DNA of 64,000 nt, from assembly GCF_028290625.1 (NCBI RefSeq), contig NZ_JAQGJM010000001.1:1-64000 (forward strand). The letters run 5' to 3'. The DNA is from Devosia sp. (lineage in GTDB: Bacteria > Pseudomonadota > Alphaproteobacteria > Rhizobiales > Devosiaceae). The position numbers were made by a program, and so were the translations under genes. Below the pieces are notes generated by a model. It searched no databases. It worked only from the letters and a program-made list of their open reading frames with translations, and was not told the origin of the DNA. Positions 45,356 through 55,106 of the stretch are shown in pieces. Every line of letters begins with the position of its first letter. The first letter of the stretch is position 1.

Positions 45356-46395
45356 TGATCGCGAATGGCGACATCGCCGAGTTACTGACGAGCGCTGGCC
45401 TGCAGGCCCGGTCGCGGGAGGATGACCTCGACGGGTGGGATGGCTTCCTGAAGCGGCAAGTCTATGCGCCAATACTCTATAGCGCCGGTCAGATAGCCTA
45501 TCAGCTTGCCTATCTCGGCGGCTCGACAGAGGATTGTCGCGACCTATCGCTGGTCTTGCTACAAGATCAAAGGCCGGCCGGGATCTGGCCGCTGACGCTG
45601 ACCCGGACCGGGGAGCAGATCGCGTTGACCACGCAGGGTCTGCCGGTGCAGCCACCATTGCTGGCGCCGCACCTGTCGGATAGGACCGGCAAGGTGTTGA
45701 TGAAGAATTGCGTGACATTTGCCGACCTGCTGGCCGCTCGCCTCGATATTCCGGCTTGGCTCGCCGCCGGCCCCTTCCAGGGCAGCATCGCTCCTGGCCT
45801 TGGCGTCTGGCACCAGCAGATGATGGCCCGGGGCGCTCATGTCGCACTGCGCCATGAACTCTATGTCGATCTCGCGCAGGATATTGAGACGATCCGGCTG
45901 CAGTTCCGCAAGAGCTACAAGCCGTTGATCACGATGGCGGCGCGGACCTGGGATGTGCAGGTAATGCAGAACGCCGATCCTGCGATTTGGGCGGCGTTTC
46001 GGGACCTGCATCTCAAGGCCGCGGGCCGGCAGACCCGCTCGGATCTGACCTGGGATTTGCAGCTGTCGAGTATTCGCAACGGCGAGGCATTCCTCGTCTG
46101 CCTGCGCGACGGCGAAGGCACGATGGTGGGCGCGGGATATTTCGACCACACCGCGACGGAGGGCGTCTATGCGTCGGCTGCCTATGATCGCAGCCTGTTC
46201 GACAAGCCGGTCGGCCATTTGGTGCAATATCGGGCGATCGAGGTGATGAAAGCCATGGGATTGCGTTGGTATCGCATTGGCGAGCGCCCCTTTCCCGGCG
46301 ATAGTCCGACGCTCAAGGAACTCTCGATCGCCGAGTTCAAGCAGGGTTTCGCAACCCATCTGTTTCCGCTATTCGAGTATCGATTAACCATCTGA
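45355..46395 (+). CDS. FemAB/GNAT-type acyltransferase-like protein
   Basis: The 346-residue protein has an N-terminal variable part and a C-terminal GNAT-like fold (LQFRKSYKPLITMA, GAGYFDHTATEGVYASAAYD, then HLVQYRAIEVMKAMG) typical of FemAB or polysaccharide-associated acyltransferases. It is the second candidate for the acetyl transfer that PseH normally does. GTG start shares one base with the previous TAG. Assignment to the FemAB group is by pattern only. Confidence 0.7.
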   Translation: MIANGDIAELLTSAGLQARSREDDLDGWDGFLKRQVYAPILYSAGQIAYQLAYLGGSTEDCRDLSLVLLQDQRPAGIWPLTLTRTGEQIALTTQGLPVQPPLLAPHLSDRTGKVLMKNCVTFADLLAARLDIPAWLAAGPFQGSIAPGLGVWHQQMMARGAHVALRHELYVDLAQDIETIRLQFRKSYKPLITMAARTWDVQVMQNADPAIWAAFRDLHLKAAGRQTRSDLTWDLQLSSIRNGEAFLVCLRDGEGTMVGAGYFDHTATEGVYASAAYDRSLFDKPVGHLVQYRAIEVMKAMGLRWYRIGERPFPGDSPTLKELSIAEFKQGFATHLFPLFEYRLTI

Positions 46396-46431
46396 CGGCC
46401 TGGCCGGCATAGGCGCAAAGCGAAGACAGCG

Positions 46432-47163
46432 ATGACAGCAAGCGATACCGGGCTGCTTGATTTCTACGAAGGAACCTATCTCGCACAGGGGTTCGGCGCG
46501 CAACGCCGCTACCCCAATGAAGAGCTTTGCCGCTTTATGGGGCGGCGGTTTTTTTCTGTGCCCTCCGCCCAGCGCAAGACAATCCGCGTGCTCGATGCGG
46601 GTTGCGGCAGCGGGGCTAACCTCTGGATGATCGCGCGCGAGGGCTTTGACGCCGTTGGCATCGATCTGAGCCCGGCAGCGATCGAACTCAGCCGCGAGAT
46701 GCTGGCCAGCTATGGCACGAAAGCGGAACTCCGCGCCGGCGATATGACCAGCCTGCCATTTGCCGATGGCTCGTTCGATGCGGTTGTCGATGTATTCTCA
46801 AGCAATTGCCTGGACATGGCCGCGGGCCGCAGATTTCTCGGCGACATGACCCGGGTGCTGAAGCCGGGCGGGCGGTTCTTCTCGTATTTTCCATCCAAGC
46901 GGTCCGACACCTGGACAGACGCCACCGCCGTGGACGGGGATCCCGAAGCGCTGATCGATGCGTCGACGCTCAATGGTGTTCGGCGAAAGAGCAGTCCCTA
47001 TTTCGGCAATGACTATGCGTTTCGCTTCCTGCATCCGCGCGAATATACGCGACTTCTCCAAGGGTTTGGCTTCAAGGTGGTCTATTGCGAAACCCTGCGG
47101 CGCACGTATGAAGAAGGCCGTGAGGAATTCGAGTTTGTCGTGATCGAAGGGATCAAGTCATAG
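46432..47163 (+). CDS. Class I SAM-dependent methyltransferase
   Basis: 243 residues with LDAGCGSGANLWMIAREGFD (motif I), AGDMTSLPFADGSFDAVVDV (motif II/post II) and LKPGGRFFSYF. The closest of the three to ubiE/COQ5-like folds. The 36-base gap before it is the largest break in this part of the operon. Confidence 0.85.
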   Translation: MTASDTGLLDFYEGTYLAQGFGAQRRYPNEELCRFMGRRFFSVPSAQRKTIRVLDAGCGSGANLWMIAREGFDAVGIDLSPAAIELSREMLASYGTKAELRAGDMTSLPFADGSFDAVVDVFSSNCLDMAAGRRFLGDMTRVLKPGGRFFSYFPSKRSDTWTDATAVDGDPEALIDASTLNGVRRKSSPYFGNDYAFRFLHPREYTRLLQGFGFKVVYCETLRRTYEEGREEFEFVVIEGIKS

Positions 47164-47183
47164 CAGGCTCGTACCGCGCGACC

Positions 47184-48077
47184 ATGGCCGAGGGGCCGGA
47201 CGCGGTGCTGGGGACCAGCCCGCTGATGATCATACTAGCCGATCATCTGGCCCGATCCCGACCGGTCACTATTTTCGAGGAGCGTCCTGTTGTGGGCGGC
47301 GCCTGGTCGCAGCTTGCTGTCGGCAACCGCCGGATCAGCAGCAAGACGAATATTCTGGTTCCTCTCGGACTCGACGAGGAGCCTGTGATGGCGCGAATCA
47401 ATGCGCTGCTGCTCGATCGTTTTGGGATCGAGGCGATCCCAAGCCCCGATCAGATTCGCATGCTCTCCAGCTACTCGCCGCAGAACCGGTTCCACTATGA
47501 TCTGCAGCCGTTGTTCGCAAGCCTTGTCGATATGGACCGGCTTGTCACCATGCATGTCAGCCATGTGATCGCCGATATGGGCAGCGTTGAGGTCGGTGGC
47601 CATCGATTTGCACGGATGTATCTGCCCTATTTTGCCGGAGTCGAGGGCATTGCGGTCGATGGAAAACTACTGCCGACGCCGTTTTCGGAGGTCGTCAGCG
47701 AGCATTTGCTCCTGATCTTGGATGGCGAGATCGCGGACGGCGCGCTCTATTGCGAGGATTTCAACGAGGTCTTCGATCGCGTGCAGATCAAAAACCGGCC
47801 GGGCGAGATCATCTTCACCGGCCGGGTCGCGCGGGCGCATAAGGGGCGGGCATTAGAATGGCTGACTGCGCAGGCAGTTGGGCTCTTCCCCGGCGCCAGC
47901 GTGCTGCATGCGACGATCGACAAATATCGCAACTTCCATCGCAATGAGGAGCAATTGGCTACACTGCAAGCGGCGGTCGACGCGGCGCCTCAACTGTATC
48001 TGGTCAATACCGGCCAGTTCGTGGCAGGGTTCAAATCCCTATTGCCGCTGTTGCAGGATGAGGTAGTGCATGGCTGA
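47184..48077 (+). CDS. Putative FAD/NAD(P)-binding Rossmann-type protein
   Basis: The 297-residue protein begins with an atypical dinucleotide fold (AVLGTSPLMIILADHLARSR), followed by VTIFEERPVVGGAWSQ, like an E/D-anchored NAD(P)/FAD-binding pattern of flavin amine-oxidase-like proteins; the glycine motif is incomplete. The rest is not recognised. A redox step on a sugar intermediate is one possibility. Weak Shine-Dalgarno; ATG 47184 is the only good start after the preceding stop. The 3' end overlaps the next gene by eight bases. Confidence 0.55.
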   Translation: MAEGPDAVLGTSPLMIILADHLARSRPVTIFEERPVVGGAWSQLAVGNRRISSKTNILVPLGLDEEPVMARINALLLDRFGIEAIPSPDQIRMLSSYSPQNRFHYDLQPLFASLVDMDRLVTMHVSHVIADMGSVEVGGHRFARMYLPYFAGVEGIAVDGKLLPTPFSEVVSEHLLLILDGEIADGALYCEDFNEVFDRVQIKNRPGEIIFTGRVARAHKGRALEWLTAQAVGLFPGASVLHATIDKYRNFHRNEEQLATLQAAVDAAPQLYLVNTGQFVAGFKSLLPLLQDEVVHG

Positions 48078-49869
48078 AACGCCCCGCTTTCTGATCACCA
48101 CAGCGGACCAGCGCACCTGGGCTTTCGACCGCCCGGCGGTCTTTCTGGGTCAGTGGTGCCGCTGGTACGAATGCCGCGATGTCTGGGGCGCAATGGACGC
48201 GATCGTTGCCAGGCCTTACAGCATATCCAGCGCGCAGCTTCATCGAGACCTGGACCACGTGCGGGCTTTTGAAGCTATCCTTTGGCCGCGCCTCGTATCC
48301 ATCCTCAATGACTTTCACAAAACCCGTCATAAGGAGCGTTACTGGCGAATTCTTCTCGGCAACTGGCTAACGATGGTCGTCCGGGTTCTGCACAATCGCG
48401 TCGGCACGCTTGAACAATGCCTTGCCGAGCATCGTATCGATGGCACCGCCACGCTTGTGTCGTCTGGATACCACCTGGCGACCCTCACCAGCGATGCATT
48501 TGTTTGGGCCTGTAATGATCCGGCCTGGAACAATATTCTCTCGGGGCGGCTCTTGGATCGCCGATCTGGCGGAGGCCCGGACCAGGAAAAAATCCATGTC
48601 GAAGCCGAGCCCGGCTTTCGCCGTCCTTCTGCCCCGGCCGTCAGGACCGATCCCGTCGTTCGTCTGATGCAAAGCCTTCGCAAGATCGGCGTCCGTGCGA
48701 CCGATGTGATGATCGACAATACATATCTTCCGCGCGAACATGTGGTGAAGCTGCATCTGGCGCTTGGTCAAATGCCGCAGGTCTGGCGCCGCGAGCCGGT
48801 CGGGATAGTTACGCAGCCGAGCCCGGCAATCCGCCAGATCTTATCCGACCGCTTGGAAACACAAGCCGATGGCGCCGTGGAGCGCGAGATATCTGCGCTT
48901 GTCTTCGAGTTGATGCCGGTTTGCTACCTGGAAGGATACCCGGAGCTTCTGACGCACGCCGCGAGCGCCGGATTTCCGAAGCGTCCCAAAGCCATTTTCA
49001 CTAGCAACAATTTCGATTCCGACGAGGTTTTCAAAATCTGGGCGGCGGAGCAGACCGAGCGTGGAGCGACCTATATCATCGGTCAGCATGGTAACGTCTA
49101 TGGCACGCATCACCAGTACGCTCCCTCGGCGGAAGAGGAATTCGCCGATCGTTTCGTCTCGTGGGGTTGGGCGAACAGACCGAATGTCGTACCCGCGTTC
49201 AACCTGAAGCATCCGGTTGCTGCGCCTGCGGTCTACGATCCACTTGGCAGGGTATTGCTGGTGGAACTGAGCCCGGCGCACCAAACATATATCGACGACA
49301 AGGTCGCACGATTTGAGGAGTACTTCTCGGACCAAGTGAACTTCGTGCAGGGACTGGGCGATAAGGTCAGGTCGCAGGTCACGGTGCGCCTTTCAGGCGG
49401 CAGTCGAACCCATCATGAAGGTGAACATGCTCGCTGGCCCAAAGCGGTTCCAGGCATCACCGTCGACACCTTTGACAAGACAATGCGCGAACTCGTGGCG
49501 AGCAGTCGTCTCGTTGTCCATAGTTACGATTCCACCGGTCTGCTCGAAACGCTGACGCAGAATGTGCCTACCATGGCTTTCTGGCAGGAAGGGCTGGACC
49601 ACCTGCTCGAATCCGTGACGCCTGACTACCAGGTGCTGATTGATGCCGGAATTGTCCATCTCAGCCCTCAAAGTGCAGCGCAGGCTGTCAATGAAAGGTT
49701 CGACACGATCGAGCAGTGGTGGGGGAGCGAAAAGGTTCAGGCAGCCCGACGGCACTTCATCAGCAAATACTCTCGCCAGGTCGACGATCCTGCCAAGGTG
49801 CTCCGATTCATCATTCTGAACGCGATATCTGAGGTCGGCCAGTCTGACAGGGCAACTACCGCATCCTAA
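48070..49869 (+). CDS. LIC12162 family putative transferase
   Basis: The 599-residue protein fits the LIC12162/TIGR04331 family from its start: FLITTADQRTWAFDRPAVFLGQWCRWY and the YWRILLGNWL segment, then NNFDSDEVFKIWAAEQTERG and a GT-B-like C-terminal half. The family occurs in nonulosonate/surface glycan clusters of Leptospira and others and probably transfers a sugar; no reaction is proven. It overlaps the NAD-binding gene by eight bases and the convergent sulfotransferase by 14. Confidence 0.8.
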   Translation: MAETPRFLITTADQRTWAFDRPAVFLGQWCRWYECRDVWGAMDAIVARPYSISSAQLHRDLDHVRAFEAILWPRLVSILNDFHKTRHKERYWRILLGNWLTMVVRVLHNRVGTLEQCLAEHRIDGTATLVSSGYHLATLTSDAFVWACNDPAWNNILSGRLLDRRSGGGPDQEKIHVEAEPGFRRPSAPAVRTDPVVRLMQSLRKIGVRATDVMIDNTYLPREHVVKLHLALGQMPQVWRREPVGIVTQPSPAIRQILSDRLETQADGAVEREISALVFELMPVCYLEGYPELLTHAASAGFPKRPKAIFTSNNFDSDEVFKIWAAEQTERGATYIIGQHGNVYGTHHQYAPSAEEEFADRFVSWGWANRPNVVPAFNLKHPVAAPAVYDPLGRVLLVELSPAHQTYIDDKVARFEEYFSDQVNFVQGLGDKVRSQVTVRLSGGSRTHHEGEHARWPKAVPGITVDTFDKTMRELVASSRLVVHSYDSTGLLETLTQNVPTMAFWQEGLDHLLESVTPDYQVLIDAGIVHLSPQSAAQAVNERFDTIEQWWGSEKVQAARRHFISKYSRQVDDPAKVLRFIILNAISEVGQSDRATTAS

Positions 49870-50623
49870 TCAGCGACAGCACCGATCTTGCCACAGTCCC
49901 ATAGAACGGAAGCGTCCCCACGCGGTGGACTAGCTTAGCGATCCATGAAGCTGTCCGACTCTCGTTCGACACCGGAAAGGGCGTGGTGGGCAAGGGCTTG
50001 CCAAGGAACAGGCAAAGCTGCTCGTAATTTGGCGGGGCACTGCTGAGATCGAAGTGCAACAGATCCTGCGGGCGGTCCTTGAAGTATTCAGTGACCTCAG
50101 CATTATGGGCACGATATGCCTTCAGCATGAGATCGGGGTCGTATGTCATCGTTCCATACGTCTGGTATTTGAGTTCGTCGTCGAGCACGCCGTGCTTCCA
50201 CAGCACGCTGCCTTCCTCATACATCCATTTCATGCTTTTGAGCCAGCGTGCTTCGTCCCGCACAGTATGGATGAACTTGGAGCCTGGAAATTTTCTGTCG
50301 AGTTCACGGTAAAATAGCGGGATAGGCACGTCACCCATTGCATCGTACTTGTCGAAAATGTCCGGATCCACGCGTGCGCGGATGATATTGACCACATTCT
50401 GCCGCTCCCATCGCCAGCTCGCTCCCAAGGGCGCCATGGGCTCGTAGTGCAGCTCAGGCGAAATCAGTTCCGGCTGGACGAAGAGTTCCATCGAGAAATG
50501 CAAAGTGCGATAACCCAGCACTTCCAGCGCTTGGCAGATCGAGGTTGTACCGGTGCGGGACAATCCAATGCAGTAGACCTTTGCACCTGTTGATGCGGGC
50601 TCTTCGGAAGCCGGGGTGCTCAT
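49856..50623 (-). CDS. Sulfotransferase family protein
   Basis: The 255-residue protein carries the PAPS-binding 5'-PSB loop GLSRTGTTSICQALEVLGY (about 19-37) and the DRKFPGSKFIHTVRDEARWL 3'-phosphate segment. Sulfation of a surface sugar is inferred. It is the only gene in this stretch on the minus strand, with 3' overlap to the LIC12162 gene. The start MSTPASEEP at 50623 is preferred; the ORF runs back to 50773 into the glycosyltransferase region. Confidence 0.85.
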   Translation of the reverse strand: MSTPASEEPASTGAKVYCIGLSRTGTTSICQALEVLGYRTLHFSMELFVQPELISPELHYEPMAPLGASWRWERQNVVNIIRARVDPDIFDKYDAMGDVPIPLFYRELDRKFPGSKFIHTVRDEARWLKSMKWMYEEGSVLWKHGVLDDELKYQTYGTMTYDPDLMLKAYRAHNAEVTEYFKDRPQDLLHFDLSSAPPNYEQLCLFLGKPLPTTPFPVSNESRTASWIAKLVHRVGTLPFYGTVARSVLSLIRMR

Positions 50624-50753
50624 GAACGGTCGCTTTCTTGGGGCAATATTTAGAGCACAATACCGATTAGACCGGAAGCGGCGCAAGACCGGCGCTGCCG
50701 AAATGACCCACCTGCAGTTGCACCCTTTCCAATTCCCGACTAGGGGTGGCCAC

Positions 50754-51761
50754 ATGCGGCTCACGATATGCATTCCGACCTACAATCGCGCCGGCCATCT
50801 GGCCGATTGCCTGGCATCTATTGCCAAAAATCGGCGCGAGAGCGGCATCGACTTCGAGGTCTGCGTCTCGGATAATGGTTCATCCGACGATACCGAGGCA
50901 GTGGTGCGGGCGGCGCAGCGGGACATGCCGATCTCCTATCATCGCAACACTGAAAACCTGGGCATTCCGCGGAATTTTCTCAAGGTCGTGAGCATGGCGA
51001 CCGGCGAGTTCGCCTGGCTCCTGGGCGATGACGATCTTTTGATGCCCGGCGCGGTCGAAACGCTGGATCGACTGATTGATGAGCATCAAGGCGTAGACCT
51101 GTTCTTCGTCAATGCCAATCATTTGCGCACGGACTACGTGGCGCGATTTCCCCGGCCATTCGATACTGCCAACCTGCCAGCCGGGATGACGCCGTTCTCC
51201 AGTTGGACCCGAGACGGCGAATTGCCGTATCTCGATCTGGTCGATCCGCGCATTTCCTTCGATTTCATGGGCGGCATGTTTCTGTCGGTGTTCAGGCGCC
51301 AGATGTGGGCCGACCATGCTGGCGTGCTGGATGCGGCGGCGATTGTGGACAAGCGTACATTTTCGCATTTCGACAATACGTTTCCGCACCTGGCGATCTT
51401 CAGCCGCGCCTTCGCCCGCTCGAGGGCATTTTTCCATAGCCGCCCCCTCAGTGTCTGCCTCACGGGCGCACGCGAATGGGCGCCAATGTACCCACTCGTG
51501 CACTCGGTGCGGCTGGTCGAGGCGCTGGAACGCTATCGCGCCAACGGCCTACCGCTCTGGCGCTATCTGTGGTGCCGCAATTTCGCACTCAACAATTTCG
51601 TGTCCGAGGTGGCGTTCATGGCGCTCAATCGTTCGGTTTCTGGCTATTCCTACATCAATCCACGGCGCCTGTTTGTCAGCAACGCGCTCTATCCCAATAC
51701 TTATTTGTCGTTGGTCTATTTTGTCTGGCGCCGCCTCAAGCGCCTCCTGGCCCGCCAATAG
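50754..51761 (+). CDS. Glycosyltransferase family 2
   Basis: GT-A enzyme of 335 residues: LTICIPTYNRAGHLADCL, CVSDNGSSDDTEAVV and the DxD stretch LLGDDDLLMPG. Extends a lipid-linked repeat unit on the cytoplasmic side. Start ATG 50754 follows a GGGG; the frame extends to 50616 but overlaps the sulfotransferase start. Two bases separate it from the acyltransferase. Confidence 0.9.
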   Translation: MRLTICIPTYNRAGHLADCLASIAKNRRESGIDFEVCVSDNGSSDDTEAVVRAAQRDMPISYHRNTENLGIPRNFLKVVSMATGEFAWLLGDDDLLMPGAVETLDRLIDEHQGVDLFFVNANHLRTDYVARFPRPFDTANLPAGMTPFSSWTRDGELPYLDLVDPRISFDFMGGMFLSVFRRQMWADHAGVLDAAAIVDKRTFSHFDNTFPHLAIFSRAFARSRAFFHSRPLSVCLTGAREWAPMYPLVHSVRLVEALERYRANGLPLWRYLWCRNFALNNFVSEVAFMALNRSVSGYSYINPRRLFVSNALYPNTYLSLVYFVWRRLKRLLARQ

Positions 51762-51763
51762 CT

Positions 51764-53788
51764 ATGAGCGTCGCTCGCCGCGGCCTGCAATATCGCCCGG
51801 AAATCGACGGTCTTCGCGCCCTGGCCATTATCCCAGTGATGCTGTTTCATGCCGGCCTACCCGGTTTTGCCGGTGGCTTTGTTGGGGTCGACGTCTTTTT
51901 CGTCATCTCGGGCTATCTGATCAGCTCGCTGCTGATGGCAGAGCACGATGTCGGGGTATTTAGCCTCGCGACCTTCTATGAGCGACGCGCCCGCCGCATC
52001 CTGCCGGCACTGTTCTTCATGGTAATCTGCCTGCTGCCGTTCGCCTGGCTGTGGATGGTGCCGTCCGAGCTCAAGGAGTTCGGTGACAACCTGATGGCGT
52101 TGCCGCTGTTCGTGTCCAACTTCCTGTTGTCGGGCCAGGCGGGATATTTCGCCACCGAGGCAGAGGTCAAACCGCTGCTCCATATCTGGAGCCTGGCGGT
52201 CGAGGAGCAGTTCTACATCATCTATCCACTAATGCTGATGTTGCTTTGGAGGAGCGGCCGACGAGCCATTATCACCGGCTGCATGGTGCTGGCCGTCTTG
52301 AGCTTTGTTGCCGCCGAGAGGGGGGTGTGGTCGTCCTACCTGCTGCCGGCCGGGCGCATCTGGGAATTGCTGGCAGGCGTGTTCTGCGCGCTATGGTTAC
52401 GCGGGCGGGCGGACAAAACCGACCCCGGCGTGCACTGGCCGGGCCTAGTCGGCATCGCCATGATCGCCGCCTCGATCGCATTCTATGGCAAATCGACGCC
52501 GTTCCCCAGCTACTACACATTGCTGCCGGTGCTTGGCACCGCCTTGGTCATTGTGAATGCCGGGGCCGGCAATGCGGTGGGGCGCCTGCTGGCGCACCCG
52601 ATCCTGGTTGGTGTAGGCCTGATTTCCTATAGCGCCTATCTGTGGCACCAGCCACTGTTTGCCTTTGCGCGCATTAGATTGATCGATGCACCTTCCAATA
52701 TTCTGCTGGTTGCACTAGTGGGGATCTCCCTTGGCCTGGGCTGGCTGAGCTGGCGCTTTATCGAGCGGCCTTTTCGCGGCCGAGCCCGGTTCACGCAACA
52801 GCAGATTTTCGTAATGGCGGCTGTCGCCGGATTAGCAATTGCCGCAGTGGGCCTGACCGTCCACCTCGCCGATGGCTTTCCCGCTCGCGTCAAGCCGGGC
52901 TACGAGGCCGCAACGCAACCAACCAGATCCGATCCGCAGTCATGCGCCTGGATCAGTCCGCTGGCCGGCGCGGCCTTGATTCAACTATGCCCGATGGGCG
53001 CGAGCGGCGGCTCGCCGCTTTTGTTATTCGGCGATTCGCATGCCGACGCGCTTTATGCCGGTTTTGATCAACGTCTCAAGGAACGGAACAGGTCCGGCTA
53101 TCTGGTGAAAAACCCGTATTGTCCGCCGGTCAAAGGCCTTTACGACTGGGCCAATATGAGCTCGGCCTTCGTACAGGGATGCGAGGATACCAATCGGGAA
53201 TTGTTCGCCTATCTGGCCGGCCTCAAGCCCTCGACAATTGTTCTGGCTGACCGCTGGACCTACCGCGCTTTTCCCATTGCCGGGCTGATCGATCGGCAGA
53301 CCTATGATAATGGTGAGGGCGGGGTCGAGCCTGAATATTATACGGAATCGTTTGCGGTCACCCCTTCGGGCGTGCGGTCGCAGGCGGTCGGGGATAAGGC
53401 GGCCGCGCTGACGGCGGGCATTGAGCAGTATTTTGCCTTCGGTGTTCCGGTCGTCTTGGTCTATCCCGTACCGGAAACTGGCTGGAACATTCCCAAGCGC
53501 AATGCCAAGAAATTGCTGTTCAGCGGCTCGGTAGAGACGCTGATTTCCACCAGCCAAGCTCGTTTCAAGCTCCGCAACCGGTTCATCGACGACACGCTGG
53601 ATGCCATTCAGTCCCCGCAGCTGCTTCGGGTAAAGCCCGAGCAATTGTTGTGCGGCAGTTTCATCCCCGGCCGGTGTGCCGCCCAACTTGACGGGATACC
53701 GCTCTACTACGATGACGATCACCTGAGCCTGGACGGCGCTGCGCTGGTCGTCGATGAAATCTTCAGGGTATTAGCCGCGAAGCAATAG
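51764..53788 (+). CDS. OafA/YrhL-type acyltransferase with SGNH domain
   Basis: The 674-residue protein has an N-terminal acyltransferase_3 membrane domain (about 10 helices; YRPEIDGLRALAIIPVMLFHAG, GFVGVDVFFVISGYLI, HIWSLAVEEQFYIIYPLML) and a C-terminal SGNH hydrolase-like periplasmic domain (about 400-674; LLFGDSHADALYAGF; catalytic DDDHLSLDGA). It probably O-acetylates the polysaccharide. Start 51764 is two bases after the glycosyltransferase; the ORF extends into that gene. Confidence 0.92.
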   Translation: MSVARRGLQYRPEIDGLRALAIIPVMLFHAGLPGFAGGFVGVDVFFVISGYLISSLLMAEHDVGVFSLATFYERRARRILPALFFMVICLLPFAWLWMVPSELKEFGDNLMALPLFVSNFLLSGQAGYFATEAEVKPLLHIWSLAVEEQFYIIYPLMLMLLWRSGRRAIITGCMVLAVLSFVAAERGVWSSYLLPAGRIWELLAGVFCALWLRGRADKTDPGVHWPGLVGIAMIAASIAFYGKSTPFPSYYTLLPVLGTALVIVNAGAGNAVGRLLAHPILVGVGLISYSAYLWHQPLFAFARIRLIDAPSNILLVALVGISLGLGWLSWRFIERPFRGRARFTQQQIFVMAAVAGLAIAAVGLTVHLADGFPARVKPGYEAATQPTRSDPQSCAWISPLAGAALIQLCPMGASGGSPLLLFGDSHADALYAGFDQRLKERNRSGYLVKNPYCPPVKGLYDWANMSSAFVQGCEDTNRELFAYLAGLKPSTIVLADRWTYRAFPIAGLIDRQTYDNGEGGVEPEYYTESFAVTPSGVRSQAVGDKAAALTAGIEQYFAFGVPVVLVYPVPETGWNIPKRNAKKLLFSGSVETLISTSQARFKLRNRFIDDTLDAIQSPQLLRVKPEQLLCGSFIPGRCAAQLDGIPLYYDDDHLSLDGAALVVDEIFRVLAAKQ

Positions 53789-53855
53789 CGCGCGGCGGCT
53801 TGCCGTCCCGCATTGCATGCCCTATACGGCCAGCTTCAAGAGCTTAGAGGTCAAG

Positions 53856-55097
53856 ATGCCAGCTGGATTGAGCACGATCACGTCTTGCGAGGTCTGCGGC
53901 AACGAGCACCTCACCCCGGTGCTCGATCTGGGGCTGCACCCGATGTGCGATGACCTGGTCCCGGTCGGAGATCCCCGCATCTGCCGCGAATATCCCATCG
54001 ATATCCTCTATTGCGACAATTGCCGCACGGCGCATCAGCGCTTCCAGGTGCCCAAGGACGAACTGTTTCCCACCAGCTATCACTATCGCTCCCGGTTCAC
54101 CGCCGATGTGCTGAACGGGATGAAAGGCCTGGTTGCCACCTGCGCCGAGCGGTTCGGCGCTCTCGATGGCAAGACCGTGCTGGATATCGGTTGCAACGAT
54201 GGCAGCCTGCTGGATTTCTTCCGGGCGGCCGGAGCGGCCACGGTGGGCATCGAGCCAACCGGCGCGGCAGCCGATGCCGAGGGCAAGGGTCACACCATCT
54301 ATGAAGCGTTCCTGGACGAGGCCATTGCCACCAAGGTCGCCGGCGCGCATGGCAATCCCGATTTCATCACCTTTACCAATGTGTTTGCCCACATCGAGGA
54401 CCTGCGCGGCGTCATCGCCTCGCTGAAGGCGCTGATCGGCCCGAACACCGTGATTGCCATCGAAAACCACTATCTGGGAGCGGTGCTGGACGGTAATCAG
54501 TTCGATACATTCTATCATGAGCACCCGCGCACCTATAGCTTCACCTCTTTCGTGCATATGGCGCGCTCGCTCGGGCTCGAGCTGCTCGAGGTCGAGTTCC
54601 CCAAGCGCTACGGCGGCAATATCCGCGTTTTCATGGGCAATGCCAGCCATGGCAGCGGCCGACTCGGCGACCAGCAGGCGCTCGATGCGCGCGAGGCCGA
54701 ATTCGGCAGCCGCTTTGCCACGCTGGCGCAGAACGTCGCCAATTGGCGCGCCAACAAGCGCCAACAGCTCGACGACCTCGTGGCCCAGCATGGTCCACTG
54801 CGGGCCAAGGCCTTTCCGGGCCGGGCCGCTATCCTGGTGAAGCTGCTGGGACTGGACACCTCGATTATTTCGGTGGTGCACGAAAAGCCCGGCTCGCTCA
54901 AGATCGGCAATTACCTACCGGGTACCCGCATCCCGATCCGCTCGGATGACGAGTTGTTTGCCCTTGCGGACAAGAGCGCCCCGCTGATCAATCTGGCCTG
55001 GCACATCCCCACCGAAATTCACGGCTATCTGATCAAGGTCGGCTATAGCGGCCCCATCATCGATATTCTGAGCCCGGATGACTTGGCTGCGCGTTGA
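53856..55097 (+). CDS. NDP-sugar C-methyltransferase (TylC3/NovU-like)
   Basis: The 413-residue protein has the layout of sugar C-methyltransferases: an N-terminal zinc domain (CEVCGN, CDNC), a SAM domain (VLDIGCNDGSLLDFFRAAGA), FYHEHPRTYSFTSF and the C-terminal Methyltransf_14 domain (KLLGLDTSIISVVHEKPGSL). It probably adds a branch methyl to a keto-sugar, and rfbF/rfbG downstream suggest a CDP-sugar substrate. AGAGG before ATG 53856 sets the start; the frame extends to 53817. Confidence 0.88.
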   Translation: MPAGLSTITSCEVCGNEHLTPVLDLGLHPMCDDLVPVGDPRICREYPIDILYCDNCRTAHQRFQVPKDELFPTSYHYRSRFTADVLNGMKGLVATCAERFGALDGKTVLDIGCNDGSLLDFFRAAGAATVGIEPTGAAADAEGKGHTIYEAFLDEAIATKVAGAHGNPDFITFTNVFAHIEDLRGVIASLKALIGPNTVIAIENHYLGAVLDGNQFDTFYHEHPRTYSFTSFVHMARSLGLELLEVEFPKRYGGNIRVFMGNASHGSGRLGDQQALDAREAEFGSRFATLAQNVANWRANKRQQLDDLVAQHGPLRAKAFPGRAAILVKLLGLDTSIISVVHEKPGSLKIGNYLPGTRIPIRSDDELFALADKSAPLINLAWHIPTEIHGYLIKVGYSGPIIDILSPDDLAAR

Positions 55098-55106
55098 GGC
55101 CATGCC

